DNA from: JADJYF01 sp965278995
Lineage (GTDB): Bacteria > Pseudomonadota > Gammaproteobacteria > Ga0077536
Length of the DNA: 64,000 nucleotides
NCBI GenBank assembly: GCA_965278995.1
Contig: OZ257136.1
Coordinates: 2,356,001-2,420,000 of the forward strand
Direction: 5' to 3'
Part shown: one piece after another, positions 17,100 through 26,384 of the stretch
Position numbering within the stretch: position 1 is the stretch's first letter
Layout: every line of letters begins with the position of its first letter
Notes under the pieces: generated by a model
What the model was told of the DNA's origin: nothing
The model's database searches: none
The model's input: only the letters and a program-made list of their open reading frames with translations
Translations under genes and position numbers: made by a program

Positions 17100-18311
17100 A
17101 TGAGCCTCATTCCGTTTCATTGGCGCATGCTCGGACTCGCCCTTGGCGCGCAGATAGCTGTCTCAATCGTCATGCAGGGCGTGCCGACACTCGCGCCGTT
17201 CCTGCAGGCCGATCTGAACCTCACGCGAGCGCAGGTCGGCTTGTTCAATTCCGCCATCATGGGCGGTTCGCTGCTGGCCATGTTCGCGGCCGGCTGGGTT
17301 GTCGATATCAAAGGTGAGCGCGCTGCGCTGATCGGCGGCAATCTGATTGTCGGCGCGTGTTGTGTGACGATGTTCGCGACAAGTACTTTTCACGCCGCTC
17401 TGCTGGTGCTGTTTGCCGCCGGCATCGGCGGTGCGTTCCCGACGCCGGCTGGCAGCAAGGCTGTGATGGGCTGGTTTTCGCGCGAGCATCGCGGCATGGC
17501 CATGGGCGTACGCCAGACCGGCATCCCGCTGGGAGGTGCAATCGCTGCTGCGACGCTGCCGGCGATCGCGCTGGCCTCGGACTGGCGCATGGCAGTCGTC
17601 GCCGGCGGCATCGGCTGCTTCATGACAGCGGCGCTGTGCGCAGTCAGTTATCGCAATCCGCCGTCCGCGCCGCCCGTTGCGGCACCGGTCCAGCATCGCC
17701 TGCCGCGGATCGCCGATTACTGCACGCCGGCGGTATTGCTGCTCGGCGCGAGCGGTGCCCTGCTCACGCTCGGCCAGTTCACCCTGGTGACGTATCTTGC
17801 GCTGTACCTGAAGGAAACCCAGGGTATCGCAATTGCTGTCTCGGCGAGTCTGCTGTTCGCCGCCCAGCTTGCCGGAGCAGCCGGCCGTATCGGATGGGGA
17901 GTCGCCAGCGATCGCTTGTTCGGCAAACGTCGCAAGCCGGCACTGGTGTGGGCCAACGCGCTCGCCGCAGTCGGCGCCCTGACCCTGGGTTGGTTACCGC
18001 CAGGCACGCCAGTCAGTGTGATAGCCGCGCTGGTACTGGTCTATGCTTTCTGTACGCTCGGCTGGCACGGTACATGGATCTCGCTCATCGTCGAAATCGC
18101 CGGGCCTGAACGTCAAGGTCGTACTGTCGGTATTGCCATGAGCATCATGTATCCCGGCATCATCGTGCTGCCGCCGCTGATCGGCCTGTTTGTCGATCGA
18201 ACGCATTCCTGGTCGATCGCCTGGAGTGCCTGTGCGGCGATCCTTCTCTGCGGCATCCTCCTGCTGTGGCCGGTACGCGAAACCAAGCACGCCGGCTTCG
18301 ACATGGAATGA
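17100..18311 (+). CDS. MFS transporter
   Basis: The 403-residue integral membrane protein has about twelve hydrophobic segments. The MFS loop is visible after TM2 (AGWVVDIKGERAALIGG), and GMAMGVRQTGIPLGGAIAAATLPAIA is typical of organic-anion and metabolite transporters. It is divergent from the omega-aminotransferase gene, so uptake of an amino acid or amine is possible but unproven. The ribosome site is weak. Confidence 0.88.
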   Translation: MSLIPFHWRMLGLALGAQIAVSIVMQGVPTLAPFLQADLNLTRAQVGLFNSAIMGGSLLAMFAAGWVVDIKGERAALIGGNLIVGACCVTMFATSTFHAALLVLFAAGIGGAFPTPAGSKAVMGWFSREHRGMAMGVRQTGIPLGGAIAAATLPAIALASDWRMAVVAGGIGCFMTAALCAVSYRNPPSAPPVAAPVQHRLPRIADYCTPAVLLLGASGALLTLGQFTLVTYLALYLKETQGIAIAVSASLLFAAQLAGAAGRIGWGVASDRLFGKRRKPALVWANALAAVGALTLGWLPPGTPVSVIAALVLVYAFCTLGWHGTWISLIVEIAGPERQGRTVGIAMSIMYPGIIVLPPLIGLFVDRTHSWSIAWSACAAILLCGILLLWPVRETKHAGFDME

Positions 18312-18370
18312 TCCAGCTCGGTCTGCAGCGCCGACGTTCGCACGAGGCCACTGTAATGCGGCCTGCCAGG

Positions 18371-18850
18371 TCAATAAGGCCTGCCGTCCTTGTGTATGAA
18401 ATGCCAGGCGTTGTCGACGCGCAACGCCTTTAGGTCGTCATCGGGATACTCGCCCTGGTCACCCACCGTGCGGTCGCCGACTTCGAGATAGACAACGACT
18501 TCGTCCGTATCGTTCAGCAGACGATGAGCGTTGCCAGTACCGGCTTTGAAGCCGGCACACATGCCGGGCCCGAGCTGGGTGCGGCCTTCGTCCGTGTGCA
18601 GTATCGGGCAACCCTGCAGGATGTAGACGAACTCGTCCTGCAGCGTATGCGCATGACGCAGTGCCGAGACCGTGTGCGGAGCCATCCGCGTAAAGTTGAC
18701 GCCGAAGTTGGTCAAACCGAAGAAATCGCCGAGCGCGCGTTTCTCGCGTCCAGCCATGCGCGAAGCGAACGGCTCGGGATAGTTCGACGGTTTGGTACGA
18801 GGCGGTACGTCGCCAGCTTCAATCGCGACGGGAACAGGGCTGCGGGGCAT
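18371..18850 (-). CDS. cupin-domain protein
   Basis: The 159-residue single-domain cupin has metal-binding residues in the two family motifs: RHAHTLQDEFVYILQGCP and GMCAGFKAGTGNAHRLLND. That supplies the usual His, His, Glu and His ligands. The C-terminal extension DLKALRVDNAWHFIHKDGRPY is seen in a bacterial cupin group of unknown substrate. The start at 18850 follows GGAGAG; a longer reading would begin with TTG at 18886 without a ribosome site. It converges with the MFS gene. Enzyme, isomerase or sensor roles are all possible. Confidence 0.8.
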   Translation of the reverse strand: MPRSPVPVAIEAGDVPPRTKPSNYPEPFASRMAGREKRALGDFFGLTNFGVNFTRMAPHTVSALRHAHTLQDEFVYILQGCPILHTDEGRTQLGPGMCAGFKAGTGNAHRLLNDTDEVVVYLEVGDRTVGDQGEYPDDDLKALRVDNAWHFIHKDGRPY

Positions 18851-18950
18851 GTCACTCTCCGATGCGGTCGTTTGTATTGACCTCAAAGGTAATTGTGGAA
18901 GCCACTGGTAGAGGCGTCAAATCAAGGTCCATTCATCTGAGGGACAAACC

Positions 18951-19253
18951 ATGATACGCAGCTTGACGATTGGTGTTCTGCTGGCTTTCTCGACCCTGAG
19001 CGCTGTGGCACTTTGGCACCACGGTTACTGGGGCATCATCGAACCGCATTTTCAGAGCTTCGGTGGCGCGCAGGTCTTTGCTGATCTCGTCATTGCGCTC
19101 AGCCTGTTTATGATCTGGATGTGGCGCGATGCACGGGCGACCGGCCGGAATCCGTGGCCTTGGCTGGTGCTGACGCTCGCGGCAGGATCCATCGGACCAC
19201 TGCTCTATCTGCTCGGCCGTCAGGTGTCCACGAGGCCCGCAGCTGGTCGCTGA
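18951..19253 (+). CDS. DUF2834-like small membrane protein
   Basis: The 100-residue protein has three hydrophobic segments: about 4-24, 43-60 (FADLVIALSLFMIWMWRDA) and 68-90 (WPWLVLTLAAGSIGPLLYLLGR). The pattern of FADLVIA, WMWRDA and a final GS-lYLLgR fits DUF2834, a family of unknown function. GAGGGA precedes the ATG. No neighbour explains its role. Confidence 0.7.
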   Translation: MIRSLTIGVLLAFSTLSAVALWHHGYWGIIEPHFQSFGGAQVFADLVIALSLFMIWMWRDARATGRNPWPWLVLTLAAGSIGPLLYLLGRQVSTRPAAGR

Positions 19254-19361
19254 AACAATCCGCATCCCGGAGCTTGTGACGAATCATCTGCGGCCCTATT
19301 CTCGAACGTTCGTAATTGCAAGAATTTCCCAGCAACCGACAGCCGAACGCTCCCGCACCTA

Positions 19362-20585
19362 ATGAGCACTCCGAAATCGCCATTCTGGCCGCTGGTACTT
19401 GCTGCGGCGACAATTCTCATGATCAACATGGGTGCCCGCCAGTCGCTGGGCTTATTCGTCTCACCGCTCGATCAGGCGAGTGGTCTCGGCATTGCGAGTA
19501 TCAGTCTGGCGTTCGCTGTATCGCAGCTGGTATGGGGCATCGCCCAACCGATATACGGTGTGCTGGCTGAACGCTGGGGTACACGTGGTGTGCTGATACT
19601 CGGGGCGCTGCTGACGACCATCGGTACGGGTCTCGCGCCGTTTGCACATTCGGCGCTGGCGTTGACGGTTTGTCTCGGAGTCATTGCCGCCGCGGGTGGA
19701 GCCGCCGGCAGCTTCGCCATTCTGATCGGCGGTATCGCGCGGCATCTGCCGGAAGACCGACGTGCTTTCGCGTCTGGTTTCATCAACGCCGGCTCGTCGT
19801 TTGGTCAGTTCCTGTTCGCACCCCTCGCGCAGTTCCTGATTGTGGGTTTCGGTTGGGTCAACGCCATGCTGGCATTGGCGGCTTCCGCGTTGCTGACCAT
19901 CCCGTTCGCGATCTGGATGACTGCGCGAACGGCAGTCACCGCAGCGGCCTCAGCTGCAGCGGACGACGGTCCGGGGTTGCGGTCACAAGTGCGCCAGGCG
20001 CTCGGCGATCGCAGCTATCAGCTGCTGCATCTGGCGTTTTTCACCTGCGGTTTCCATATCGCATTCCTGGTCACCCATCTGCCGGGCGAAGTCGCACTCT
20101 GTGGACTGGCGCCGGCAGTGTCGGCAACATCGCTGGCGCTGATCGGCCTGTTTAATATCGCCGGCAGTCTGTCGGCCGGTGCGTTCAGTCAGCGTTACCG
20201 CATGAAGTATGTGCTGGCCTGGATGTACGCCGCGCGCGGGGTCATCATCATCGCTTATCTGTTCGCGCCGAAAACGGACTGGACTTTCTATGTCTTCGCC
20301 GCGGCGCTCGGCTTCACCTATCTCGCCACGGTACCGCCAACGGCTGGTCTCGTCGGAAAACTATTCGGCGCACGGCATCTAGCGACACTGTTCGGCCTGA
20401 CCTTGGTCACGCACCAGCTTGGCGGATTCTTCGGTGCCTGGCTGGGCGGTGTGACCATCAGTCGGTACGGCGACTACAACTGGATGTGGTACGCGGATAT
20501 CGTGCTGGCCCTGCTCGCTGCGTGTCTGCATCTGCCGATACGCGAAGCACCGTTGGCGCCGCGCACAGTCAGCATTTCTAACTGA
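19362..20585 (+). CDS. MFS transporter
   Basis: The 407-residue membrane protein has twelve predicted helices in the monocarboxylate/OFA-like MFS style: MINMGARQSLGLFVSPLDQ, then GIAQPIYGVLAERWGTRGVLI with the loop motif, and FINAGSSFGQFLFAPLAQF. It is plus-strand after the DUF2834 gene with a 108-bp gap, and converges with the YyaL-like gene, stops 3 bp apart. Substrate not inferable. Confidence 0.88.
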   Translation: MSTPKSPFWPLVLAAATILMINMGARQSLGLFVSPLDQASGLGIASISLAFAVSQLVWGIAQPIYGVLAERWGTRGVLILGALLTTIGTGLAPFAHSALALTVCLGVIAAAGGAAGSFAILIGGIARHLPEDRRAFASGFINAGSSFGQFLFAPLAQFLIVGFGWVNAMLALAASALLTIPFAIWMTARTAVTAAASAAADDGPGLRSQVRQALGDRSYQLLHLAFFTCGFHIAFLVTHLPGEVALCGLAPAVSATSLALIGLFNIAGSLSAGAFSQRYRMKYVLAWMYAARGVIIIAYLFAPKTDWTFYVFAAALGFTYLATVPPTAGLVGKLFGARHLATLFGLTLVTHQLGGFFGAWLGGVTISRYGDYNWMWYADIVLALLAACLHLPIREAPLAPRTVSISN

Positions 20586-20588
20586 CGC

Positions 20589-22643
20589 TCAGGCTGCAGT
20601 TGCGGCGCCGGCGGCCAGCAACTGCGCAAACGTGGCAAGGTCTGTTGCCGCGGGGCTCCGTACGTTGCCGCGACAAATAAACGCCGTAACCGCAGCCCCG
20701 GCGGAGGACGGGTAGTTCGCCTCAATAGCAGCAAAGGTCCCGCTGTCCACTGGCACAACATAACAGCGTGTCGATGCCGGCAGCTTGTCCGCGACCAGCG
20801 CCGGCCACGCCGCGACACCCGCAACATCGTTACTGCGCAGAACCACGCGCGCCGCGGCGCTCGTCTGATCGAGCACTGCGCGCATCAGCGTGGCATGCGC
20901 TGACGGCCAGCGACCGGCATCGATCATGCCAGCGCGCAGTCCGCGCTCGGCTGCATCAAGATAACGCTGCTCCCCAAGCACGGTGCCGAGTTCGAGCAGC
21001 GCACGCACTGCCGTGCCATTACCGGATGGGCAGGCATCGTCACCGAAAGCCTTGGTCCGCTGTAGCAGCGTTTCGTGATCGGCGGCCGTGAAGTAAAAGC
21101 CACCCTGTTCGCTGTCTTCGAACTGTTCCAGCATGGCTTCGGCCACGTTGATTGCAAAGACCAGGTCGGTATTGCGCCAGTGTGCAGCGAGCAGCACCAG
21201 CAGTGCGTCGAGCAGGAATGCGTAATCATCCAGCAATCCGGGTCGCCCTGAAACGCCGTCGCGGCTGTAGGCCAGCAGGCGGCCGTCCTGCCAGTGTCGC
21301 GTTCGCAGAAAATCGACGCACTGTGTTGCAGCGAGCAGACAATCGGGCCGACCCTGGAATTGCGCCATGTCGGCCAGGCCGCGTATGGCGAGCGCATTCC
21401 AGGCCGTCAGGATCTTGTCGTCACGGGACGGACGGACGCGGTCTGCACGTACGGCGGACAACTGCGCTCGAGCAGTTTCAACGTCGTTGCCGGCACTGCG
21501 CGCAACGACAGGCGCATCCGGCTCGGGCGCGGCCAGTCTTAGCTGCCAGCCATCGACAAAAAGTGCTTTGCCGCTGAATCCAAGAGACTCGGCGAGCGAG
21601 TCATAGCGCTCACCAAGGACTGTATGCAGGGCGTCTTTCGACCACAGATAGTAACGCCCTTCTCCGCCGTCGGAATCGGCAGCCAAACTGCCGCAGAAAC
21701 TGCCGTTCTCCAGCTGCATTTCCCGTAGCAGCCAGTCGGCGGTACGGTGCGCTGCTTCGCTGAAACGCGGCAGTCCGGTCTGCTGTGCGCGGCGCGCGTA
21801 CAGCGAGAGCAGCTGGGCATTGTCGTAAAGCATCTTCTCGAAATGCGGCGTGGTCCATTCGGCATCGACCGCGTCGCGATGGAAACCGCCCCCGAGATGG
21901 TCGAACAGGCCACCGTCGGCAATTGCCTGCAAGGTAAAATCGAGCATGTAGGTGGCACGGCTCGCTTTCGCTTCCTCAGTAGTGAAGTGCGCCGCGTCGA
22001 GCAGCAATTCGAGCCCGGCCGGATGCGGATACTTCGGCGCCTCGCTGAACCCGCCATGTTTTGCATCGAAGCTGGCATCGATCTGCCCGCAAGCGCGATC
22101 GACCAGCATGACGTCGATTGCACCTGGCGCGTTGCCGCCCAGGACCTGAGTCAACGCTGCACTGAACTTGGCCTTGAAATCGTCCATCTTGTTATTGGGC
22201 GTGCTGTACATCTTGGCGATGCCTTTCAGTACTTCACGAAAACCAGGTGCTTGCGGGCGCGGCTGGGGCGGAAAATAAGTACCGCCGAAGAACGGCAGTT
22301 GATTGCTCGGGTCGAGCATCATCGTCAGCGGCCAGCCGCCTGGTTTGCGATTGAGCAGACCGTGTGCAGTCTGATAGATGCGGTCGAGATCTGGACGCTC
22401 TTCTCGATCGACCAGAATGTTGACGAAGTGTTCGTTCATCAAAGCGGCAACCTGTACGCTCTGGAACGACTCGCGCGCCATGACCTGGCATTGATGGCTG
22501 GCCGAATAGCCGATGGACAGTAATATCGGTTTGTTCGCGCTCTTCGCCAAAGCCAGCGCTTCGCTGTCCCAGGGCTGCCACTCAACCGGATCGTTAGCGC
22601 GCTGAAGCAGATAGGGACTGAGCTGGGTGGAGAGACGATTCAT
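20589..22643 (-). CDS. YyaL/DUF255 thioredoxin-like + six-hairpin glycosidase-like protein, altered CxxC
   Basis: The 684-residue protein belongs to the YyaL/spermatogenesis-associated-20 family: an N-terminal thioredoxin-like domain (residues 1-165, NRLSTQLSPYLLQRANDPVEW, GGWPLTMMLDPSNQLPFFGG) and a C-terminal alpha/alpha-barrel (HYDNAQLL-like MLYDNAQLLSLYAR, DDKILTAWNALAIRGLADMA). The usual GYSxCHWCHVM active-site motif reads GYSASHQCQVM, so the first Cys is Ser49 and only Cys52 remains; classic dithiol chemistry is unlikely. Length is normal for the family. AGGACA precedes the ATG. Biochemical function is not established for the family. Confidence 0.88.
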   Translation of the reverse strand: MNRLSTQLSPYLLQRANDPVEWQPWDSEALALAKSANKPILLSIGYSASHQCQVMARESFQSVQVAALMNEHFVNILVDREERPDLDRIYQTAHGLLNRKPGGWPLTMMLDPSNQLPFFGGTYFPPQPRPQAPGFREVLKGIAKMYSTPNNKMDDFKAKFSAALTQVLGGNAPGAIDVMLVDRACGQIDASFDAKHGGFSEAPKYPHPAGLELLLDAAHFTTEEAKASRATYMLDFTLQAIADGGLFDHLGGGFHRDAVDAEWTTPHFEKMLYDNAQLLSLYARRAQQTGLPRFSEAAHRTADWLLREMQLENGSFCGSLAADSDGGEGRYYLWSKDALHTVLGERYDSLAESLGFSGKALFVDGWQLRLAAPEPDAPVVARSAGNDVETARAQLSAVRADRVRPSRDDKILTAWNALAIRGLADMAQFQGRPDCLLAATQCVDFLRTRHWQDGRLLAYSRDGVSGRPGLLDDYAFLLDALLVLLAAHWRNTDLVFAINVAEAMLEQFEDSEQGGFYFTAADHETLLQRTKAFGDDACPSGNGTAVRALLELGTVLGEQRYLDAAERGLRAGMIDAGRWPSAHATLMRAVLDQTSAAARVVLRSNDVAGVAAWPALVADKLPASTRCYVVPVDSGTFAAIEANYPSSAGAAVTAFICRGNVRSPAATDLATFAQLLAAGAATAA

Positions 22644-22743
22644 GGTGCTGTCCTGGTTGAAAGCGGCGCTACCCTAGCACACGGGGGGATCGGGGTTACC
22701 AGGACGGAGAAAACCCGGAGCGGACGGCAGCAGACGTCTCGAC

Positions 22744-23202
22744 TCAGATAGTCGGCGCGGGGGCGCTCCCGGCGGTGCTCGAAATGAGCGTTTCGGTATC
22801 GTGTGCTGCGCGCTCGCAGTCGTCGATAGTCTCCATAACCTTGATCTGCAACAACAGCGAGGGTTCCTGGCCTTCGAAACGTGCCAGCACGGCCTGGGTC
22901 AGCGGACTGCAAACCTCGGTCATGCGTGCTTCGGCCGCGCGCAATGCCGGATCCGCCTCAGCGAAGACGTCGAGCATCGGGTAATGGTCAAGGAGCGCGT
23001 CAGCGACGCGACTTTGGTAGCGGAAAACCGCCTCGGCGCGTGAACGCGAATCATCGCTTGCACCGATAGTCGTATCTGTCGGTGCCATGTTGGTAGCACA
23101 ACCGCCGAGTGCCACTGCGGCCGCTGCTATAACAGCCATCGTGACTGCAACAGGTGCTGCCCGGGTTACAGCAACGATCACGTCTGGCACTTTACGTCCC
23201 AC
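22744..23202 (-). CDS. putative lipoprotein of unknown function
   Basis: The 152-residue protein starts with a hydrophobic segment ending in a lipobox-like VALGGC, predicting a lipid-anchored protein after signal peptidase II cleavage. The mature part is helical and charged and carries two further Cys (EVCSPL and IDDCERA). The GTG start is uncertain; the next ATG (23139) would leave a signal without basic residues. It stands alone between opposing genes. No family recognised. Confidence 0.6.
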   Translation of the reverse strand: MGRKVPDVIVAVTRAAPVAVTMAVIAAAAVALGGCATNMAPTDTTIGASDDSRSRAEAVFRYQSRVADALLDHYPMLDVFAEADPALRAAEARMTEVCSPLTQAVLARFEGQEPSLLLQIKVMETIDDCERAAHDTETLISSTAGSAPAPTI

Positions 23203-23504
23203 CGCAAGCCTACCTCTCGCTGCGGGTTCGACAGCGATGCTGCCCTTCCCGTCTGTCTCTCAGAATAGCGCGTTGTTGTCGAAACGCGAGCGCCGGAGGG
23301 CCGGATTGTGAAGCGCTTCGCGCCCCTGCTTCGTGTCCCGATCTACCCATCGCTTTCCAGCCGTATTGTTTCGGATCACGGTTCACACGCGGCCCCTGTC
23401 GCGCCGACGATCACCGCTAGCGGCTCCGGTGCGACTGACTTTAGCGCCCCACAGAAAGCGCCCGTGGGGTCGTGTCACTGTCACAGACTCGCTATAGTGC
23501 CGCG
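23203..23504. other. 302-bp divergent intergenic region
   Basis: The region lies between the putative lipoprotein gene (minus) and the ligase fusion gene (plus). It holds a CCCCAC...GTGGGG inverted repeat at about 23448-23467, close to the likely promoter of the ligase gene. No other feature is seen. Confidence 0.4.
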
Positions 23505-26372
23505 ATGGTCAATGCGACACCGATGCCGGTGACGACCCCGGATCCCGACACGCTGGCGCAACGTCTGCTCGAGACCATTACCGCTGTCGCCGGCGAACTG
23601 CATGTCGGTCGCCGCAATCAACCTCAAGTCCTCCTCGACAGCTCACTTGAGCGCGATCTGGGTATCGACAGCCTGGCGCGTGTCGAACTCAGCCGCCGTC
23701 TCGAACGTGACTATGCCTGCGCGCTCGCAGAGTCTGTTCTGTTCGACGCCGAAACGCCGCGCGACCTGCTGCGCGCCTTGCTCAAAGCCAACGGAGTGCA
23801 GGCGCTACGACTCCCGCTCACACCACTGGCAGCGCATGTGAAAGTGACGCTCGCCCTGCCTGATGCAGCACTGACCCTGGTCGACATGCTGGCCTGGCAT
23901 GCCGACAAACACCGTGCGAAATCGCACATCCAGTTCTACGACGACTACACTGACGGCGAAACCGTAAGCTATGGCGCGCTGTGGGCAGCGTCCACCGCAG
24001 TTGCCGCGGGCCTGCAGACCCGCGACGTCATGCCGGGCGAATGCGTTGCCCTGATGCTACCGACCGGTCGTGACTATTTTTTCGCATTTTTCGGTGTGCT
24101 GCTGGCTGGCGCCGTGCCGGTGCCCATTTATCCACCGGTGCGTCGCGCCCAGCTCGAAGAACATTTGCGTCGCCAGAGCCGAATCCTGGCCAACTGCCGC
24201 GCAGCCTGTCTGATCACGACGCCGGACGCCGGTACAGTGGCGCGTTTGCTGACGGCCACGGTCGACAGCCTGCGCAGCGTGACCAACGTTGCTGAACTGA
24301 GCGACACCGGTGCGAACTACGAGCGCGTCGTGCGCCGTGGCGACGATCTGGCATTCATCCAATACACGTCGGGCAGCACTGGCGATCCCAAAGGCGTGAT
24401 GCTCTCGCATGCGAACCTGCTGGCCAATATCCGGGTCGATGGCCTGGGACTTGGCGTCACTCCGGCGGATGTATTCGTGAGCTGGCTGCCGCTGTATCAC
24501 GATATGGGATTGATCGGCGCCTGGCTGGGGAGCCTCTATCACGCCGTCCCTTTCGTCGTCATGCCGCCGATGACGTTCCTTGCTCGACCCGAACGCTGGC
24601 TGCGCGCCATCCATCGCTATCGTGGCACGCTGTCGGCAGCGCCGAATTTCGCCTATGAGCTGTGTTTGTCTCGGCTCGCGGAGAGCGATCTCGAGGGACT
24701 CGATCTCAGTCACTGGCGCGTTGCCGCCAACGGTGCCGAAGCCATCAGTGTGCAAACGCTCGAGCGATTCTGCGCACGTTTTGCCCGCTATGGCTTTGTG
24801 CGCGAAGCGATGATGCCGGTCTACGGACTGGCCGAATGCGCAGTAGGGCTCGCGTTTACGCCACTCGGGCGCGGACCGAAAATTGATCGCATCAGTCGCG
24901 ACACGCTGGCGCGCGACGCACGCGCTGAACCAGTGGCAACATCGGCGCTAACTGATGTGCGCGAAGTCGTCGCCTGTGGCGTGCCGTTACCAGGTCACGA
25001 ACTGCGCGTGGTCGACACAGCCTCTCGGGAGCTGCCCGAGAGAGCCGAAGGGCGGGTGCAGTTCCGCGGACCGTCAGCGACGAGCGGATATTTCGGCAAT
25101 GCCGCAGCCACCGCTGCCCTGCACCGGGATGGTTGGCTGGAAACCGGCGACCGCGGATACATCGCCGCAGGCGAACTCTATCTGACAGGACGCAGCAAGG
25201 ATCTCATCATCCGCGCCGGGCGCAATATTCATCCGACCGAACTCGAAGATGCCGTTGGTGCCCTCGACGGCATCCGCACAGGCCATGTCGCCATTTTCGG
25301 CAGCGCCGATCCGGGCAACGGGACCGAGAAAGTGGTGGTGCTGGCCGAGACGCGGAAACGTGCGCCTGCACAACAGGCCGCTCTGACCGCCTCCATCAAC
25401 GCGTTGGCCATCGATGTCATCGGCACCGCCGTGGACGAAGTGGTACTGATGCCGCCCAACACCGTGTTGCGAACTTCAAGTGGCAAAATTCGTCGTGCGG
25501 CCTGCCGCGCGCTGTACGAAGCGGGCACGCTTGGACAGAGCGAACGAGCAGCGTGGATGCAGTTGCTGAGTCTGGCTCTCATCGGCATCGTTCCCCAGCT
25601 TCGCCGCATTCTGCGCGCCGCCGGTGCATGGCTGTTTGCCGGTTGGGCCTGGAGCATGCTAGCGATACTCGGCAGCGTGTCCTGGCTGTTGACCTGGTTG
25701 CCGCTCGGCGACGCGCCGTTATGGCGCGTGGCACGCGGCTGCGCGCAGCTGCTTGCGCTGGTAACGGCGATACCGACGCGACGCGAGCGCTTCAATGCAT
25801 TACCGCCGCCTGGTAGCGCCGCAATTATCGTTGCCAATCATCAAAGCTATCTGGACGGCATCGTGCTGTTCGCTGCGCTGCCGCGTCGTCCGCGCTTCCT
25901 GGTCAAGGCCGAACTGGGTCGCTCTGGTCTGCTTGCGCGTCCACTCGCCCGTCTCGGGGCACTGTTCGTCGAGCGTTTCAATGCTGGAGGCGGCATCGAG
26001 AGTCTGGGTCTTGCGGCTCAAACGCTGGCTGCCGGCGAGCTGCTGGTCATCTTCCCCGAAGGCACTTTCAAACGCATGCCGGGCGTGCTGCCGTTTCACC
26101 TCGGCGCGTTCACCCTGGCGGCAGAAACCGACAGTCCATTGCTGGCTCTCGTGATAACCGGTACGCGTTCCATTCTGCGCGCCGACAATTGGTTCCCGCG
26201 CCGTGGTGCGATCACGCTGACGCTGACCCCGGCCTGCGTCAGCGACGGCGCCACCTCGAAATGGGCAACGGCGCTGACGCTCCGCGATCGCGCGCGCGCG
26301 CAGATCATCGCCATTGCAGGTGAGCCGGATCTGGCAGACGAATCAAACCGCGTGGAACCTGCGCCAAGGTGA
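23505..26372 (+). CDS. acyl carrier protein - fatty acyl-AMP ligase - PlsC acyltransferase fusion
   Basis: The 955-residue protein joins three domains. Residues about 15-97 are a carrier domain with the phosphopantetheine Ser56 in DLGIDSLARVEL. Residues about 110-680 are an AMP-forming ligase with YTSGSTGDPKGVMLSHANL, SWLPLYHDMGLIG and LETGDRGYIAAGELYLTGR, closest in style to fatty acyl-AMP ligases. After a hydrophobic stretch (about 690-740) comes a PlsC acyltransferase with VANHQSYLDG and FPEGTFKRMPG. The order suggests that a fatty acid is activated, loaded on the built-in carrier and transferred to an acceptor at the membrane. The ATG at 23505 is preferred over an upstream GTG at 23472; neither has a strong ribosome site. 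Confidence 0.88.
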   Translation: MVNATPMPVTTPDPDTLAQRLLETITAVAGELHVGRRNQPQVLLDSSLERDLGIDSLARVELSRRLERDYACALAESVLFDAETPRDLLRALLKANGVQALRLPLTPLAAHVKVTLALPDAALTLVDMLAWHADKHRAKSHIQFYDDYTDGETVSYGALWAASTAVAAGLQTRDVMPGECVALMLPTGRDYFFAFFGVLLAGAVPVPIYPPVRRAQLEEHLRRQSRILANCRAACLITTPDAGTVARLLTATVDSLRSVTNVAELSDTGANYERVVRRGDDLAFIQYTSGSTGDPKGVMLSHANLLANIRVDGLGLGVTPADVFVSWLPLYHDMGLIGAWLGSLYHAVPFVVMPPMTFLARPERWLRAIHRYRGTLSAAPNFAYELCLSRLAESDLEGLDLSHWRVAANGAEAISVQTLERFCARFARYGFVREAMMPVYGLAECAVGLAFTPLGRGPKIDRISRDTLARDARAEPVATSALTDVREVVACGVPLPGHELRVVDTASRELPERAEGRVQFRGPSATSGYFGNAAATAALHRDGWLETGDRGYIAAGELYLTGRSKDLIIRAGRNIHPTELEDAVGALDGIRTGHVAIFGSADPGNGTEKVVVLAETRKRAPAQQAALTASINALAIDVIGTAVDEVVLMPPNTVLRTSSGKIRRAACRALYEAGTLGQSERAAWMQLLSLALIGIVPQLRRILRAAGAWLFAGWAWSMLAILGSVSWLLTWLPLGDAPLWRVARGCAQLLALVTAIPTRRERFNALPPPGSAAIIVANHQSYLDGIVLFAALPRRPRFLVKAELGRSGLLARPLARLGALFVERFNAGGGIESLGLAAQTLAAGELLVIFPEGTFKRMPGVLPFHLGAFTLAAETDSPLLALVITGTRSILRADNWFPRRGAITLTLTPACVSDGATSKWATALTLRDRARAQIIAIAGEPDLADESNRVEPAPR

Positions 26373-26384
26373 ATTAATCAAAAC

